Program-made: the position numbers and the translations under genes
Notes under the pieces: model-generated
Told to the model about the DNA's origin: nothing
Databases searched by the model: none
The model's input: only the letters and a program-made list of their open reading frames with translations
In this document: positions 1-12,709 of the stretch, piece by piece
How the letters are laid out: each line of letters opens with the position of its first letter
Position numbering within the stretch: the first letter of the stretch is position 1
NCBI GenBank assembly: GCA_022266195.1
Contig: WHVY01000001.1
Coordinates: 11,222,001 to 11,286,000 of the forward strand
Length of the DNA stretch: 64,000 nt
Origin: Tetranychus cinnabarinus
Taxonomy: Eukaryota > Arthropoda > Arachnida > Trombidiformes > Tetranychidae
Direction of reading: 5' to 3'

Positions 1-2201
1 AATTTATTGTTAGTATTTTGTATTGATAATGTTATGACTAGTAAATTTTTCGCAACATACCCGTGAGCTTTCATCGCACCATCAAAAGTCCCAACAAATG
101 CAATGGCCAAGCCAATATGTAAAGTGACTTGAGACAGAACAATTGTCCAAAGTTTGCTATTTAATAGAGAACAGTTGATAATCAATTGTTAGCGAATCTT
201 AATTTGAAAAAAGACAAAAATTACGCTTTAAAGGGCAAGCCGTGTAAAGGTCCTAAGAACCCGATCGAGAAGGCACATAAAAACAAACTGAATGATGATA
301 GATATGTTGGATCATTCATTTTATCAATTATCCAGCCAAATAGTTGAGAAAATATTGCATAAGTTAATCCACTGGCAAGAAAAATGGATCCAGTCTGGAA
401 AGGCGATAAATTAGCTACCTAAAGATGTAAAAAAGATCAAAATCTTTATAAGTTATAACTGGCTAATTTAATCCATAAAAAATTATTCATTACTTCTCTT
501 ATATGAGGCTCGAGGGAAGAATCGTTGAAACCCAGAAAAATACAAGCAACGATACTAACTCCTAAGTTCAATGATATCCAATAATTTGACAAAACTGATT
601 TAAAGCTGCTTCCTGATGATGCATCTGTATCGTACTCTGTGAAAAAATGAAGATTATTTAGTAATGATAGAGACACGACCTTTAGTTCTTACTTGGGCCC
701 GGTGGAAGGACAATGAAAATAATAAGCGCAGCGATCAACTCCATAGCTGCCATCACAAAGAAAGGGCCAGAGAAATCAGTATACTAACAAATCGAGTAAA
801 ATAACTAATTGTTAGTTATTGTTGATGAATTATTTAAGAGTTGAGTGGTGTGCATCAAGATTATTTACTTGGAAAACAAGACCACCAATAAATGGACCAA
901 ATATGGAACCAAGTCCTTGTCCTAATTCAAAGGTACCCTGGATATAAGTGAAGGTTGAAAATTAGTTTAAAAAAAGGCCAAATGAATAATTTCACTGACT
1001 TACATAGGCTTGAGCCATATGATGATTGAATAGAACTGGAATGCTTGAGTAGTTACCAGTAATCAAAGCTGAACTTCCAATTGCCGATATTGAACGTATA
1101 ACGAAAGCCAGAATGATGAACCCTTGTCCGGCGGGTGACCATTTTAATAATCTAATAATTGATTGAGAATAAAAAAAGTTAGAAATTGAAAAATAAAATT
1201 GAAACATCAGAAATAGATCGATCATGAAAAAGTTTACAAAATCATCTTTAATGGATATCAATTACATTGTATTGAAAACAGGTTAGCAATTAAATTTTTC
1301 AGAGTAACACAATAACTTTATTTAACTAAATTTTACTTTTCTAATATTAACTCTTAATTGATGAGCTTGCCCTGATTCAATTTCTCTTTAATTGCTCCAA
1401 ATTATCATTTTCCCGTGTGTTTCATCTATATGTAATTAAATTAAGCTCATTTTCAAGCTAAATTTCAATTTTAATGTGAACTAAGTTTACCGTGATCAAT
1501 TCGGTAATTCCCACTACTTAATCAATAATCACTATTTGATTGTGAGAAATTTAAACTGATCAAACACACGATTAAAGAATTATTTCAAGACTGTATTGTC
1601 AACATGAGTGAAGATGGGGTGAAAGGGGAATTTTAGATTGCAACCTTTGATGTAGAGATATTGTTCTGAATTTTTCAACTTACCCAAAGCAAACGATACT
1701 GATTGAAGCCAAGATTGCTCCGCCGATGACCATCCAACGAGTATTGATAACAGGTAACTGTGTACAGACGTAGAGACAAGATAATAAGCTATAAGATGGG
1801 ATAATAACTGGACTGGTTGAATAAACTCACCAATTTAACAAAAACTGGACACAAAAAGAAACAGATGACTTCTTGAATGGAAAATATCATTCCATACTGA
1901 CTTGGTGATGCTCCTTTAAGCTCAGCCTGAATGGAAATATATGTTGAAAAAGACAATTCAATGAATTCAATAAATTTAGAGTTAATTCATGGTTTAATGG
2001 CGATGTAAGGTTAGAGTAAAATTAAAAAATGGCTGAAAATGAAACATAAAGAAATGAACTGTGAGTTGTCACCTCTCTGGGAAAAAATGGAGCCAAAATA
2101 GAGTTGGAGGCGCCAACGCAAAAGTTCATGTAAAAGTAAGCAATTAGCAGTTTCTTTTGCTCCTTGGTTAAAGGGGAAGCCTTTGAATCTTCTGAGGGCA
2201 T
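1..2201 (-). CDS. MFS transporter, SLC18B1-like (3' end outside the window)
   Basis: Partial minus-strand gene with nine in-frame exons: 2073-2201, 1831-1926, 1684-1757, 1004-1151, 869-937, 693-783, 494-636, 225-418 and 61-156; the last ends at a GTATGT donor and the gene continues beyond position 1. The start is ATG at 2201 (MPSEDSKASPLTKEQK). The product is a multi-span membrane protein of the major facilitator superfamily, and segment by segment it resembles SLC18B1 (vesicular polyamine transporter family): an SxLxPFFP block in the first helix, GASPSQYGMIF, then LGSIFGPFIGGLVF after helix 5, and a GSIFLASGLTYAIFSQLFG block in the C-terminal half. About 315 residues are visible of a family length near 450. 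Substrate cannot be read from the sequence; polyamine or monoamine transport is only the family precedent. Introns are mostly 60-120 bp, much shorter than those of the neuroligin to the right. Confidence 0.88.
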
Positions 2202-4298
2202 ATTTACTGATTAACAATTGATTGATTATGATTTAAGAAATACACAAATTAACAGTTTATGGAAGTGGTTAAGACACGGATTAATGAAAATTAAATGAAA
2301 AATTGAAAACTGTGTTACACAAAATGAACTCATCAAAAAACAAATCATTAATATTGTTGAGGGTAAACGGCAAAAATAAGTCAAGAAATGAAAAAGCTGT
2401 AAGTAATAACCATTGACTGATTTACCACTTTTCCCCTAATTTTATTATTCCTAGTATTATATCAAGGCTCCATCAACTCACTTAATCAAACAATTAAGGT
2501 GATTGCTGCTGTTTTAAGTATAATGATTGTTACTCATGTTAATGTTTTACATTTAAATTTTATTGATTCATCATTTCAAATCAATATTCTTGTCTTTTGA
2601 CGGTGAAAAATATCATTTTTGATAGTTGAAATATTTTTGGTACATGGCTTTGCATTTGAAAACACATTTCTGAATGAAATAAATTTTCCATTGAATACAT
2701 TGTGCTTTGAATCATGTTCAGTGACAATAATTAAGATTCTGCTTGCAAATGCTTAGATTGTGATGAATCTTCAGTTTATTTATTGAATCACATAATTCAT
2801 GATACTTTGTCAGTTGCAAACAATTCATTTTAATGATTGTTTAGCATTTTTTTACATTGTTTTGTTAGCTAAAATATTGTCACAAAAGGTTTGTCACAAT
2901 CAACGTCAACGACTGTTAATAACTCAAGAGACAAAGCTCACTGTAAACAATTCACTGTAATCAGACAAAAAACAAAACATTAATAGTAATCAGTAAATTC
3001 AAGTGAATTTGAACAAAAAAGCTGAATATTAAATAAAGGTAAATGAAACTGGAATAAACAGAGCAAACAGTTGACTTGGTTAGTTGGTCAAAATACATGT
3101 GAAAGGTTGATTGTTGACTGTACAGGTAACAACTAATAAACAAGATTAGACTAAAATAATGGTAATCAAAAAGATACTGCAGATGATCAATTGGTATACA
3201 GCGTTTTGTTATACATTATGCATTATGTACGCTTCAAGCTATTACAATTAAGCAGAGGCCTCAATTGATTGGTATTTTGTTGCTTGAAGATTGTTAGCGA
3301 GTAAAGAATGTCAAATTTGATTTATGATGGCAAAAATTAGTAAATAACCAGTAAATGGAGCATTAAAAGTTGAATTAATTGAAGATGATTTAGAGTCTAA
3401 TTTTGCTGGTTTTCATGTACAACATGAAAATTGAACAATGTTAACTGCAACAATTGACTGTTCATTATCAATGGAAAGCTTAAAATAATTTACAATTTGA
3501 GCTATTTTTTAATGTTTCATTATTATTTCATTTTTGTTATCATGCTTGCTCGTATGTACAGGAAAATTGTAATTATAATTGTTAAATTAGCATCAATGTT
3601 TCAGTTGATTTTGATGTTGACCAACACTACTGTATATCACTTTGAACATTGTACATCATTACATGTTCAAATGAGCTGATGGTAACAAAATTTTTTGCTG
3701 CAAAATAATTACAATCATATTGTTGATTGTAATTTACATTTTTACTCGTGATTCAAATGATTGTTTCACCAAAAATTTTCATCATTCATGAAAGATAATT
3801 TGATTTGTAAATAACGTTCTCAAATCTTGTTTGGTCAGGTAAGAAGGTAAAATTTAGCAGCCAATAAATCACTCCTTTTATCGCAATCAGCTCTTTGATG
3901 AATCCATTTTAGTCAATTAGATTGAGAATCGGCAATTTGATTAATGTTATTATTACTACTGGTAATTATCATCGTTATTGGTGGCGATGAAGATGTAGGG
4001 CAGCAAGAAGAGTACAAAAAAAGTGCTCGAAGATGAAAGTAAATGATTTACATCGTGATCCATAGTGAAAAGGTGAAGACATATAAATTGAAAATGAAGA
4101 TGACGATGACTTGATTTAATTGCATCTCCTGTCTACTGATTAATCATGGATTAACCATAATTATGATAAAACAATCCAGAAAAAAGCCAATAACAGAAAA
4201 GCAATGAGTTACAATGATTAAAGTTGGTGAAGATGACTGAAGTTACAATGTAAGTTGATGGTCAACAGTAAATACACCAATTATGGACGAGTATTTAT
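2202..4298. other. Intergenic spacer between the MFS gene and the MOB3 gene
   Basis: About 2.1 kb of AT-rich sequence with many stop codons on both strands. It should contain the MFS gene promoter (right of 2201) and the MOB3 3' UTR (left of 4299). I see no coding exon, RNA gene or transposon end here; short open frames near 2961-3143 and 3497-3679 have low-complexity composition and no recognisable domain. Confidence 0.5.
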
Positions 4299-7200
4299 CT
4301 ATCTTTGATGATGATTATCATAATTTCTTTGTGGTATATGACAAATCCTCCGGGTTAATTCAGTCTATATTGGGGAGAAAAGAAAACAAAAATGAATTAA
4401 AAATCGATTCGCACTCAATGAATAATATATTAACCCACCAAAGGTTCAAATTCCTTATGAGAAACCAAATCAAATTCCGTGACAAAATAATAGAAGTGCT
4501 TATAACAGGTATTAACGTGAGCTTCAGCACCAATTGCAACCAATCGATCAAAATGGTGGATATATACATGGACAAAAACTCTGAACAATCGAGTCAATAT
4601 TTTCTTACAGGTGGGGACAAAATTTTTGGGAAAAGGTACATCTGTAAAGAAAAAGAACATAAAAAGAGAATTAGAATTACATCGGACAAAAGGATTGTAA
4701 CTGTCGATCTGTTGAGACAACAACAATGACAATAGGTAAATGGTTTAACGGTGTGTAAATTACAATGTAAATTAGCATTAATTAACTTGAAGGATTTCTG
4801 TTTTTAACAGACAATTTTCAAGGTTTGCAAAAATTACTCGGAAATTTTTGACGCTATTTTTAACCATTTCACGTTTACCAGTTTCAATTTTTTCCTAGAT
4901 TTGCAATTAGTTTTTGCAATAATCAGATTAACATGGTTAACAATGAAGAAACAATAATCAAAGGAAAGAATCAAGAATAGGTTGAACTCGGGTTAAACTT
5001 ATATGTGTCATTATCAAACCCTTAGGTTGTAATTTGTAAATTCAATAAATGTTTAATATTTTAATGATTGCTTTTCACCAGTCAATAATCGGGTAAATCA
5101 GCAATTGAAATGTTCAACACAAAGTTTCAGTTAACCTTGTTTATCATTTATTTTCTGGATCTGCTGAAGGGTAAAGAAACTAACTTTTACTTGTGTATCA
5201 AAGATTAACATAATCTCACTCAATTTGATATAATTGTTGATACTTTCATTTCTTGATTATCATCATTTGTAATATCAAGATGTTGTAATGAAATAACAAC
5301 ATTTCAATGATGAGTAAAGCAAAAATGTATCATCTACGATAGAAATGGATAAAACTTTGGAACTCAAACCTTGCTTGATTGCTTGAATCACTATAATTTG
5401 GTAGGAAAAAGTGGTTAAAATTATGCTTGTTTACAATCAATGTCTGAAAACCGATAATTGGTTGAAGAGGAAAAAGAAGTATTGAACTTTTTGACAATCA
5501 GTTTTGATAAGACAAAGGTTGATGAGCTTTAAGGAAATCTTCAAATTAATCAATTGAAAGGTTAATATTGAACCCACTATTATGATCATCAAGAGTCTTG
5601 CTTATACAATTAGATGCTAAGAAAGTCTGACAAAAATTGAATAAGGAAATTCGATGCTTTCAACAGCTTTTTGGAGTAAATTTGCTCTTATTGAACAAAA
5701 ACTAATGATAATAAGAAATAAATCAGAAATTAATCAATGAAAAGCACAACTCGAATGTATCAAAATGGGGAAGAAATGGATAAAAATCGAGTTATTCAAA
5801 GTAATTGATTGATAAAGTAAGCGAGGAAACTGTAAATTAAGGAAGCTAAAGGTTGTTCAATTTCAGCTCCAAAAAAGCATATTGATGAAGTTTAGTTATC
5901 GAAAGCAATGAATAAAATCTAATGGATGAAAGACTAATCCTGAGAAATCGTCTTTTTTGAAAATACTGATTTTAGGTTTTGTTGATTAGCTGAGATAATT
6001 AATGGTCAGAACTATTTGTTATGAAGATGATCATTGAATGCGTAAAAGAAATGAAAGAATTTCCGAAGATCTAGAAATGGTTCCTCTTCTAGTTCCTTTC
6101 GTAATTAAGAATTGGAAGATTTAAGGAAACAGGAAAATTACGGCATTACGGATTGTTGTTGTGATAACGATGCTTGGTGATAATCATTATTGTAATATTG
6201 TGATGTACCTGTTTTAACAGGAAATATTTCGTCATTATTGATCTGAGCTTCAGTCCAATCCATAAGGAAACCGACATATTTTGGTGCTGGAAGTGGAGTT
6301 GGTTTTTTGTATTTTTTACCATCAACCCAAAGATATTCAAATCTAGAGCAAAAAGACAGAAGAAAAAGATGATTAATTAGATAAAATAGACGCATCAATT
6401 AATTATTGGGTTGAATGGGATGTTGTTTGTGAATAAAAGTGAAGAGGCTCAAGGATAGACTTGATATTAAAGAGTGCAAGTTTGAATACAAATAAGTAAC
6501 ATTGCTTATTACAGTGAAGACAGGTTGATCATCAGTAACGCGTAAGACATGATTTAGATGAAGCAAGATTTCATGAGAGTCTTAAATTGGGTTTACAGAC
6601 TGATAATTACATCATAAAGATCAAGAGTTTCAACAGTTTTCATGGGAATTTACCTCTACTAACAAAGAGTTTGCTAATGGTGTAATGAAGCTGGATAAAG
6701 CATTAGTTGAATTTTAAGCCTTAAAAAGGAGAGGATTGAAGCAATGAGTGAAAGATGACTGACAATGAAGTTACCTATTGATAGGCACCAATGAATTTGT
6801 GTTGATAATGAAATTTTGTTTTTGTTTTTTCTTCTTCTTCTCTGCACATCAATATGTCGCTCTAACCATAACCTCTGTTTTCCCTGTGAGAAGATATATT
6901 AAGGAAAGCAAAAGGTGCGTGAGAGAAACTGTTGAAAGGTTGTGAAAGGAACCAGCTATGAATAGATTTATCTGTGAAATCAACTAACAACAGGGGAAAC
7001 AGATTGCACTGGTAAATTGTTTGGTAAATTGGTTGATATGGAAAAAGCTGGATAACTGGTTTCAATTGAAATGCGTTTGAATTGTGATTAGAAAAAAAGG
7101 AACTGAAGAAACAATTTACTGATAGTAAAACTAGTTATAAAAAAATAAAGACTATTAATTGGCGATTAAGCGAGTGAATGATAGCAATAATTAGGGCTAT

Positions 7201-9441
7201 AAGTAATGATTTTTCAGCTATTTTGTTCATTAATGCTAAGTCATAATGAAATTAACTCTTGATCAAAAAGTAAGTCAAAAGAGATTGTAACAATTATTGA
7301 ATGACTGTGTGTCAATAGTGACAAAGAGTACTTGAGAGACACAATAACGACCCAAAAGATTGGTAAAGTATTGGAAGTAATTTACGAAAACTAAAGGATA
7401 TTAATGGCCAAGGTATGAATTGAGGTTCCGGGATCAGGAATCCTCATTTTTTCATCATTACAAACAACGAATTAGTTCACTTTTGTCTTTTTGTTGTTGT
7501 TGTTGTTGTTCGGGATTCACATCATGTTCCGGTAATCAGTTCAAGGTTCATCGACCATAATACTTAATATGTGTGTAAATGTGGATGTGTCTATTTGCTC
7601 TCATATTTGTTGGTGTTCATGATGACGCTTTTGATGATTGAATGAAAAAAAAAGTTAATGTTATTGTTAAGCTTCCTGTAAGACTTTTTGGCTTGTAGTT
7701 TGATGAGTTGGCCTTGAGTTTTTGGCTTTTGGATTGTGTTTGAGTGTTGGCTGAGTGTGGTTCAAACATTTATATATTTAAGATTGAGTTGGTGCAAGTT
7801 CAAGGTGAGGTTGCAAAAGATAGGCTCAATGAAGACTCTCAAAATTATGAAGAGGCAAAAAAGTGTGTGAAGGAAGCCAAAAAGGGATGAAGAGGATCAA
7901 TAAGAAGGAAGGAAGAGATGAGAAAGCCTACCGTTTCCCGTAACATTTTAAGGATTGAGAGTAAAAATTGAAAGAAAGTAAATGTATCATCAAATTGAGG
8001 CGCAAATGTCAGAATAGAAAGAGAAAGAATGATAGAGAGAGAGAGAGATGAGGAAAGCTGTCAGGTTACATGAAAAGTTCAGCTGGTGAAGCAGTTGATA
8101 AACTTGAATGCATGACCAAGAAATGTGCTGGTTAACAGAACATTACACTAAGGTTAATCGATTCACTTGATGACCAGAAATTTAATGGCGAAATTGTTGG
8201 TGTAAAGTCAAGCGAGGATAGAGAAGTCAAAAGCTGATCTAGTTGACAAACAACGGAAGGGTTGAGAATAAGGTAAACAAGGTGATGATGGAATGTCAAG
8301 AAAAATGTGTGATTCCGAAACAACAACAAAAAAGGAAGAACACCAATTCTTGTTTGAAGATGCCAATTTGTAGCTACTTTGGTATTCCGCTTGTCTGATT
8401 TTCTCCTAATTTGATCTTGAAATTTTTCCTTGTAGTTCACTTGACAAACTCTTCCATTTTCAAGGTATGGTGAGGTTAGGTAAACCAAAACACACACTTA
8501 CTTGGGACCACCCGACATTCTTGGACATGACTCTTCTGTACAATAGTCTGTAATTGTACCATAAATAAGGTTGATTCGGTTGAAAAAGTCAACAACATGA
8601 ACTGCTATCCAGTCGGCAAGATTTTCTCCTGGAGGTAATTTAACAGCTTCATACAAATTGATACCAGAATTGAGAGATGCTTGGGCATGTTTATGTAATG
8701 AATAGCGTAAAGTTCCTGGTTCGAATTTCTTTTTTGGTCTGAAAGTCTGCAATTTTTGTTTCCCAAAACATTCGAACATCATTTTTCAGTTATTAACGTC
8801 CAATCCGTTGGAAGATGAGCGGTAAACACAGTAACAACAAGGGTATTTAAATGTTGACACGAGTTCCAGAAATGAATTGAAGAGCAGAGAAAACAATGGA
8901 AATGGGTGAAAATGTGTTAGAATTAATCAGTAAATCGATTTGCATTAAATGTTAGTTGAAAGCAAAAGTAAATAAAGACAAGAAAAACATGCAAAACTAA
9001 TCACGACCAGTAACAGCTGAAGGTTTAGTTAGAAAGGTCAATTTGTGATACAAGATACGGTATATTTTATAAGGGTTAACTTTGTAGTCATGGATAAAAC
9101 CAAAAAGCTGAGTAAACAGGATTCAGTTAACTAATCATAGAGATGTTATAAAATTAAATTACATTATTTTGTTGTTAGTAAGGTTAATGCTAAAATGGAG
9201 TTTGTTCAATGTTATCAAGGGCGTCATTAAAATGTTTGGGGTGGCAGGTAAGCTATTTACAATGATGTAATCAATCGGTAAGCCAAAAATTTAATAGTTA
9301 GCATAATGAAAAAAAGCGATAGAATGCAGTGAATAGCAATGAGAATTAAAAATTAAGATGAGGGCTTGGATCACTAACGTTAGTTTTACTGTACTTGTTT
9401 CGTACTTTGCCTTTTTGAAAAAACTCGACAAAACTGGCCAT
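4299..9441 (-). CDS. Mob3: MOB3-type MOB kinase activator-like protein, complete (227 aa)
   Basis: Five exons on the minus strand: 9406-9441, 8502-8746, 6209-6342, 4439-4641 and 4299-4364 (stop TAG at 4299-4301); all phases agree. The protein begins MASFVEFFQKGK, then TFRPKKKFEPGT, and contains DWIAVHVVDFFNRINLIYGT and FVHVYIHHFDR, which are hallmarks of MOB family adaptors and closest to animal MOB3A/B/C and fly Mob3. The zinc-binding set is present: Cys81 and Cys86 (CTEESC) with His163 and His168. MOB proteins act in the cytoplasm by binding kinases of the NDR/LATS or MST type; MOB3 members are less clearly tied to LATS activation than MOB1. Length is close to the usual 216-220 aa, with about 12 extra C-terminal residues after the conserved RRICH. 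An in-frame upstream ATG at 9471 would add 10 residues; I prefer 9441 because of its stronger initiation context (A at -3, G at +4) and family N-termini. Confidence 0.9.
6343..8501 (-). other. MOB3 intron with simple repeats
   Basis: A 2.16 kb intron between MOB3 exons 2 and 3. It has a short GTT microsatellite near 7490-7510 and a GA run near 8034-8048. The open frame at 8132-8497 is not coding: it runs directly into the splice donor of the 8502-8746 exon and shows no domain. Confidence 0.5.
9406..9441 (-). CDS. Mob3: MOB3 micro-exon encoding the first 12 residues
   Basis: ATG at 9441 followed by 12 codons and a GTACGA donor. It joins in phase to the acceptor TTGCAG before 8746, giving QKGK then TFRPKKKF, the expected N-terminus of a MOB3 protein. 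This exon is too short for ORF searches. Without it one would wrongly start the gene at the ATG pair near 8782, inside the intron. Confidence 0.85.
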
Positions 9442-9830
9442 CGTCGAGATTGGTGGAAATTTCGTTTCCATTAGCAAGTATCTTTGAACAATCTGAATTG
9501 TTTCAGTGCTATGAAAAGATAGAAAAGAAAGAGAAAAAAATACAAGTTAGAATTTGATTTTTTAGTCATAATAATGATAATGGTTGATGTGAGTGATGGT
9601 GAAAAAAGATTGGATCCAAAGAGGTATGAATTTAAATTAAATTGAAAATAAATGATAGTGAGAGGAATGAGAGTTGATGAGAGAGACTAAATTAAACAAG
9701 CTTACCTTACTATGATCACAATCAAGGTCGTTATATATGTTTATTCAGAAGCAATGTGATGAACACTTGGTGTATACAAAACCGACAAGCAAGGGTAAAA
9801 CTGAACAGCACAGAACCTTAATCAAACTAT
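9442..9830 (-). promoter_or_regulatory. Probable 5' UTR exons and promoter side of MOB3
   Basis: Just upstream of the MOB3 start, a good acceptor (pyrimidine tract, then CATAG at 9509-9513) would begin the exon at 9508. A matching donor TAAG/GTAAGC is seen with the exon end at 9706, so a non-coding first exon probably lies at 9706 and above. The 9442-9508 part stays open in the MOB3 frame and includes an in-frame ATG at 9471, so a longer N-terminus is possible. The transcription start is not visible. Confidence 0.45.
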
Positions 9831-11537
9831 CAACTTAACAACAGCAACAGCAATAGCAATGATAACAGCACCTTTAGCGAAAGAGAGAAAGAGAGGGAGA
9901 AAGAGAGAGAAAGGAAGGAAGAAAGAGAGTGTGTGTGTGAGAGAGAGAGTTGCTAAGACAAGCTAAATGAACATAAAACAGACAAGAAATAGAAAGAGAG
10001 AGAAGGGAAAAGGCATAAATGAAGAGACATCAACTGATGAGGAGCAAACTTGAGGGGAAAAGGCAACAAAACAAAAAGCAAGAGTTGAGGGGAAACGGAT
10101 TGGATGGTAGTTACAATCCAGTTGATTGATTAATGATGAAGTGTTGATGAAAATGATAAACAGTAACTAATTTTTCATTCAATTAACCAAATTAAACACA
10201 AATAAATTGTTTCATCATGGTAATAATTAATTTTATTTAGGTGTTTGTTTATTTGTTGTTGCGGTCAAAACATGATCAACATACACAGTCTCAGAAAACC
10301 TTTACTTAAACACCGAGAGATGGAGTCAGGTATAAACCTGGAAAGTTTTTCAAATCAACTTCAATTTGACCACAAATTTCATTTAAATTCATGCAATTGA
10401 ACTTTCTAACCTGAACCAAACACATTAGTAAACTAAAGCAAAAGTAAAATCATCGACAAGTTTCCTTTTCGACAAAAACTGATTCTAACTGACCATTCAA
10501 AGGCAACTTTTCAAGCAAATTTTGCCATTGATATTGCCAAGTAAATTGTCGATTGATATTGGAATATAAATTTTACTAAACCAGTCTTTAATCAAGTTCA
10601 TTTGAGAAATTAAAATTGAATTTTGAAGTCATTAAGTTATGTTAAGTTAATGACTTGTTAAGAAACATTTTAATGAAAAGATTTCAAATTTACCTCTGTT
10701 TCAACCGGTACCAAGAGATGGAGCCAGGATTGCTATAGATTACGCTTGATTCTTGAAAAAATTTTTCAATTATATTTACAGATTAAATTGAATTAGTTTT
10801 TATTTATGTTTGTTTCGTAATTTGAATCTGAATTTACTCAGTGTACCTCTTAAGTTATGAATATTTCATGGAGTAATTTCAAAAATGTTCAAAACCAAAT
10901 AAAAATGCTTTGAAGAAGCAAACATTTAAAAAATTAAACCCAAAAAACCAGAAAAAATTGCAATTCGAAGCGATTTTGAATGTTATTATTCAAGCTAATC
11001 AATGAACTTAAATTGTTTTGTCTCGTTATTTAAGCCAGATTGATGATGAGTTGTTACGCGTTTGAATTTAATTTGTTATTCTGTTATTTGTTTAAACGAT
11101 TAAATGTTAAATTGGGAAAATAATTTGGGTTAAACTTGATAAATTGCTATTGTTTTAATGTATTATTTTATTGCACATGAGATACAAAATGATTAAACAA
11201 TGTTTAAAAAGTGAACATTGTTGATGTATGAAAAATTAATTATTGATTGAAAAATGTTGAATTTAAACAACTTGATTTGATGAGTGTTGACAATTGATTA
11301 AGAGGAAACAGTTGCATTTTTGTTGATCTTTAACTATGAAAACTCGTTTGGACGAAATGAAGTTTTTGATTGAACAAAAAGCCTTTCATTTTCATGTTTA
11401 TTTCAATCTTGTTTCAATTGTCTATCTGTACAATTTGAATTTGATTAACATGAGAGAATCAAATTGAACTTTATTCCCTCTATTTGCACTATTTAACTGT
11501 TTAACTGATTGTTTGTACAATTGTTGATCAATTGATG
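9831..11537. other. Spacer between MOB3 and neuroligin, including the probable neuroligin 3' UTR
   Basis: AT-rich, no coding exon seen. A GA-rich microsatellite tract with a short GTGTGTGTG run lies at about 9883-9957 and continues as purine-rich DNA to about 10010. A short direct repeat with the core GAGATGGAG(T/C)CAGG occurs near 10314 and again near 10712. Sequence immediately left of 11538 should be neuroligin 3' UTR; the polyadenylation site cannot be fixed because TTTATT (AATAAA on the minus strand) is common in this composition. Confidence 0.45.
9883..9957. repeat. GA-rich microsatellite with a GT run
   Basis: Interrupted GAGA/GGAA purine repeats with a central GTGTGTGTG block, on the 5' side of MOB3. 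It is simple sequence; a promoter role is possible but not shown. Confidence 0.75.
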
Positions 11538-12709
11538 TCAAAGATGCTCATCAAATTCATGGATAACTGTAAGACAATGACCATTATCACAGATGGACTG
11601 TTGATGGTAACAAGAATCACATTGACAGGTTAATTTTGATTCACAAGAATCATTTAAATTGGACGTTGATTCTTGATGAGCTGATGATGTTAATTGTTGT
11701 TGAGAAGCTGATGTAACCTGGTTTGATGAGGTTAACGAGGATGACATTGAAGATGGATTCAAGGAGGCAACAGTGATTGAGGGTTGAAGGGTTACGTGAG
11801 ATGAGCCCGATGAGGCTGCTTGTTGTGAACCGGAGTGATGAAGGTGATGCCCATGAGACTCGTGGGTTGATGTGGGTGATGAAAGGTGACAACCGTTTGA
11901 AGGTGGCGACCGCAAGGGCGATGAATGTGACTCAGTGCGATGAAGGTGTGAATGGTGGTGATGATGTGCTGATGCTGTGGATGAAGAGGAAGGGGTTAGG
12001 TGGTGAGTCTGTGGGTCACCCGTGAACGGGCAAAGGTGATGATTTTCACAGCAAAAGCCTGCATAATGATGATCACTGGTTAAGTTTGAAGGTAAAGCCG
12101 AGGGTCCTTCAAGACTCGACTGTATATCAACATAGCGAACAGGAGAAAATTTGTTTCGACCATTTTGACCATTCTTCTCAACTCGATGTTTATTAATGTA
12201 ATAATAGACGGCACCAAAGATGAGCCCATTGATGGTCAACAAGACAATCCCAATGGCTATCGTTAGACTAAGAGCGGTTGAATAAATGGTTCGATTGTTA
12301 ATTATATGTTGGAATGCAGTCGACTGATTTGATAATAAGTTGTCACCATTTTCATTGTTCGAACTGGAACTTTTGGACTCTTTAAGGTGATCCAAGTTGT
12401 TGGAACCAGCAAAGGGTTCAGATGAAGTGGCACTTTTATCCGATGTAACCAGTGAAGGTGACGAAGACAGGGAATCCTTTTTCTTACTCCCAGCAAGGCC
12501 TCCAAGCGATTGAAGTGAGGAAGGAAATTTGAGCGAGATTCGTTCAAAGACGGAAACTTGGCCATTCTTGTCTAGCATTTCTTGATCTTGCGAGTGACGC
12601 TTTAAATGTTCAGTTTCATCCTTAGCATGACGCTCCAATTTGGGAATCAAGTTGAGCCAAAATGATAATCTATGGCTATGATAATGATCACGAATCTTTG
12701 GTTTCATTC
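11538..12709 (-). CDS. Nlg: Neuroligin last coding exon: end of ectodomain, stalk, membrane span and cytoplasmic tail
   Basis: Joins after YLMLG and continues MKPKIRDHYHSHRLSFWLNLIPKL, the conserved end of the esterase domain. A Ser-rich stalk of about 100 residues follows, then the membrane span with a basic INKHR stop-transfer. The tail has a His-rich run (five consecutive His), many Ser/Thr, and a Cys-rich end with six Cys in a C-x6-C-x-C-x2-C-x6-C-x4-C pattern. It ends EFDEHL, stop TGA at 11538-11540. The vertebrate C-terminus TTRV (class I PDZ ligand) is absent; E-H-L could fit a class III type. Confidence 0.9.

Noticed and set aside
4283..4729. Plus-strand open frame of 148 codons
   Set aside because: It is exactly antisense to MOB3 exons 4 and 5, where the minus strand gives conserved MOB sequence with proper splice sites; the plus-strand product shows no domain.
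8747..8782. ATG pair at 8782 as the start of MOB3
   Set aside because: The stretch upstream of TFRPKKKF is intronic: a TTGCAG acceptor precedes 8746, and the micro-exon at 9406-9441 supplies the family-type N-terminus.
11777..12025. Plus-strand frame opposite the neuroligin tail
   Set aside because: It is the antisense shadow of the His/Ser-rich coding repeats in the last neuroligin exon.
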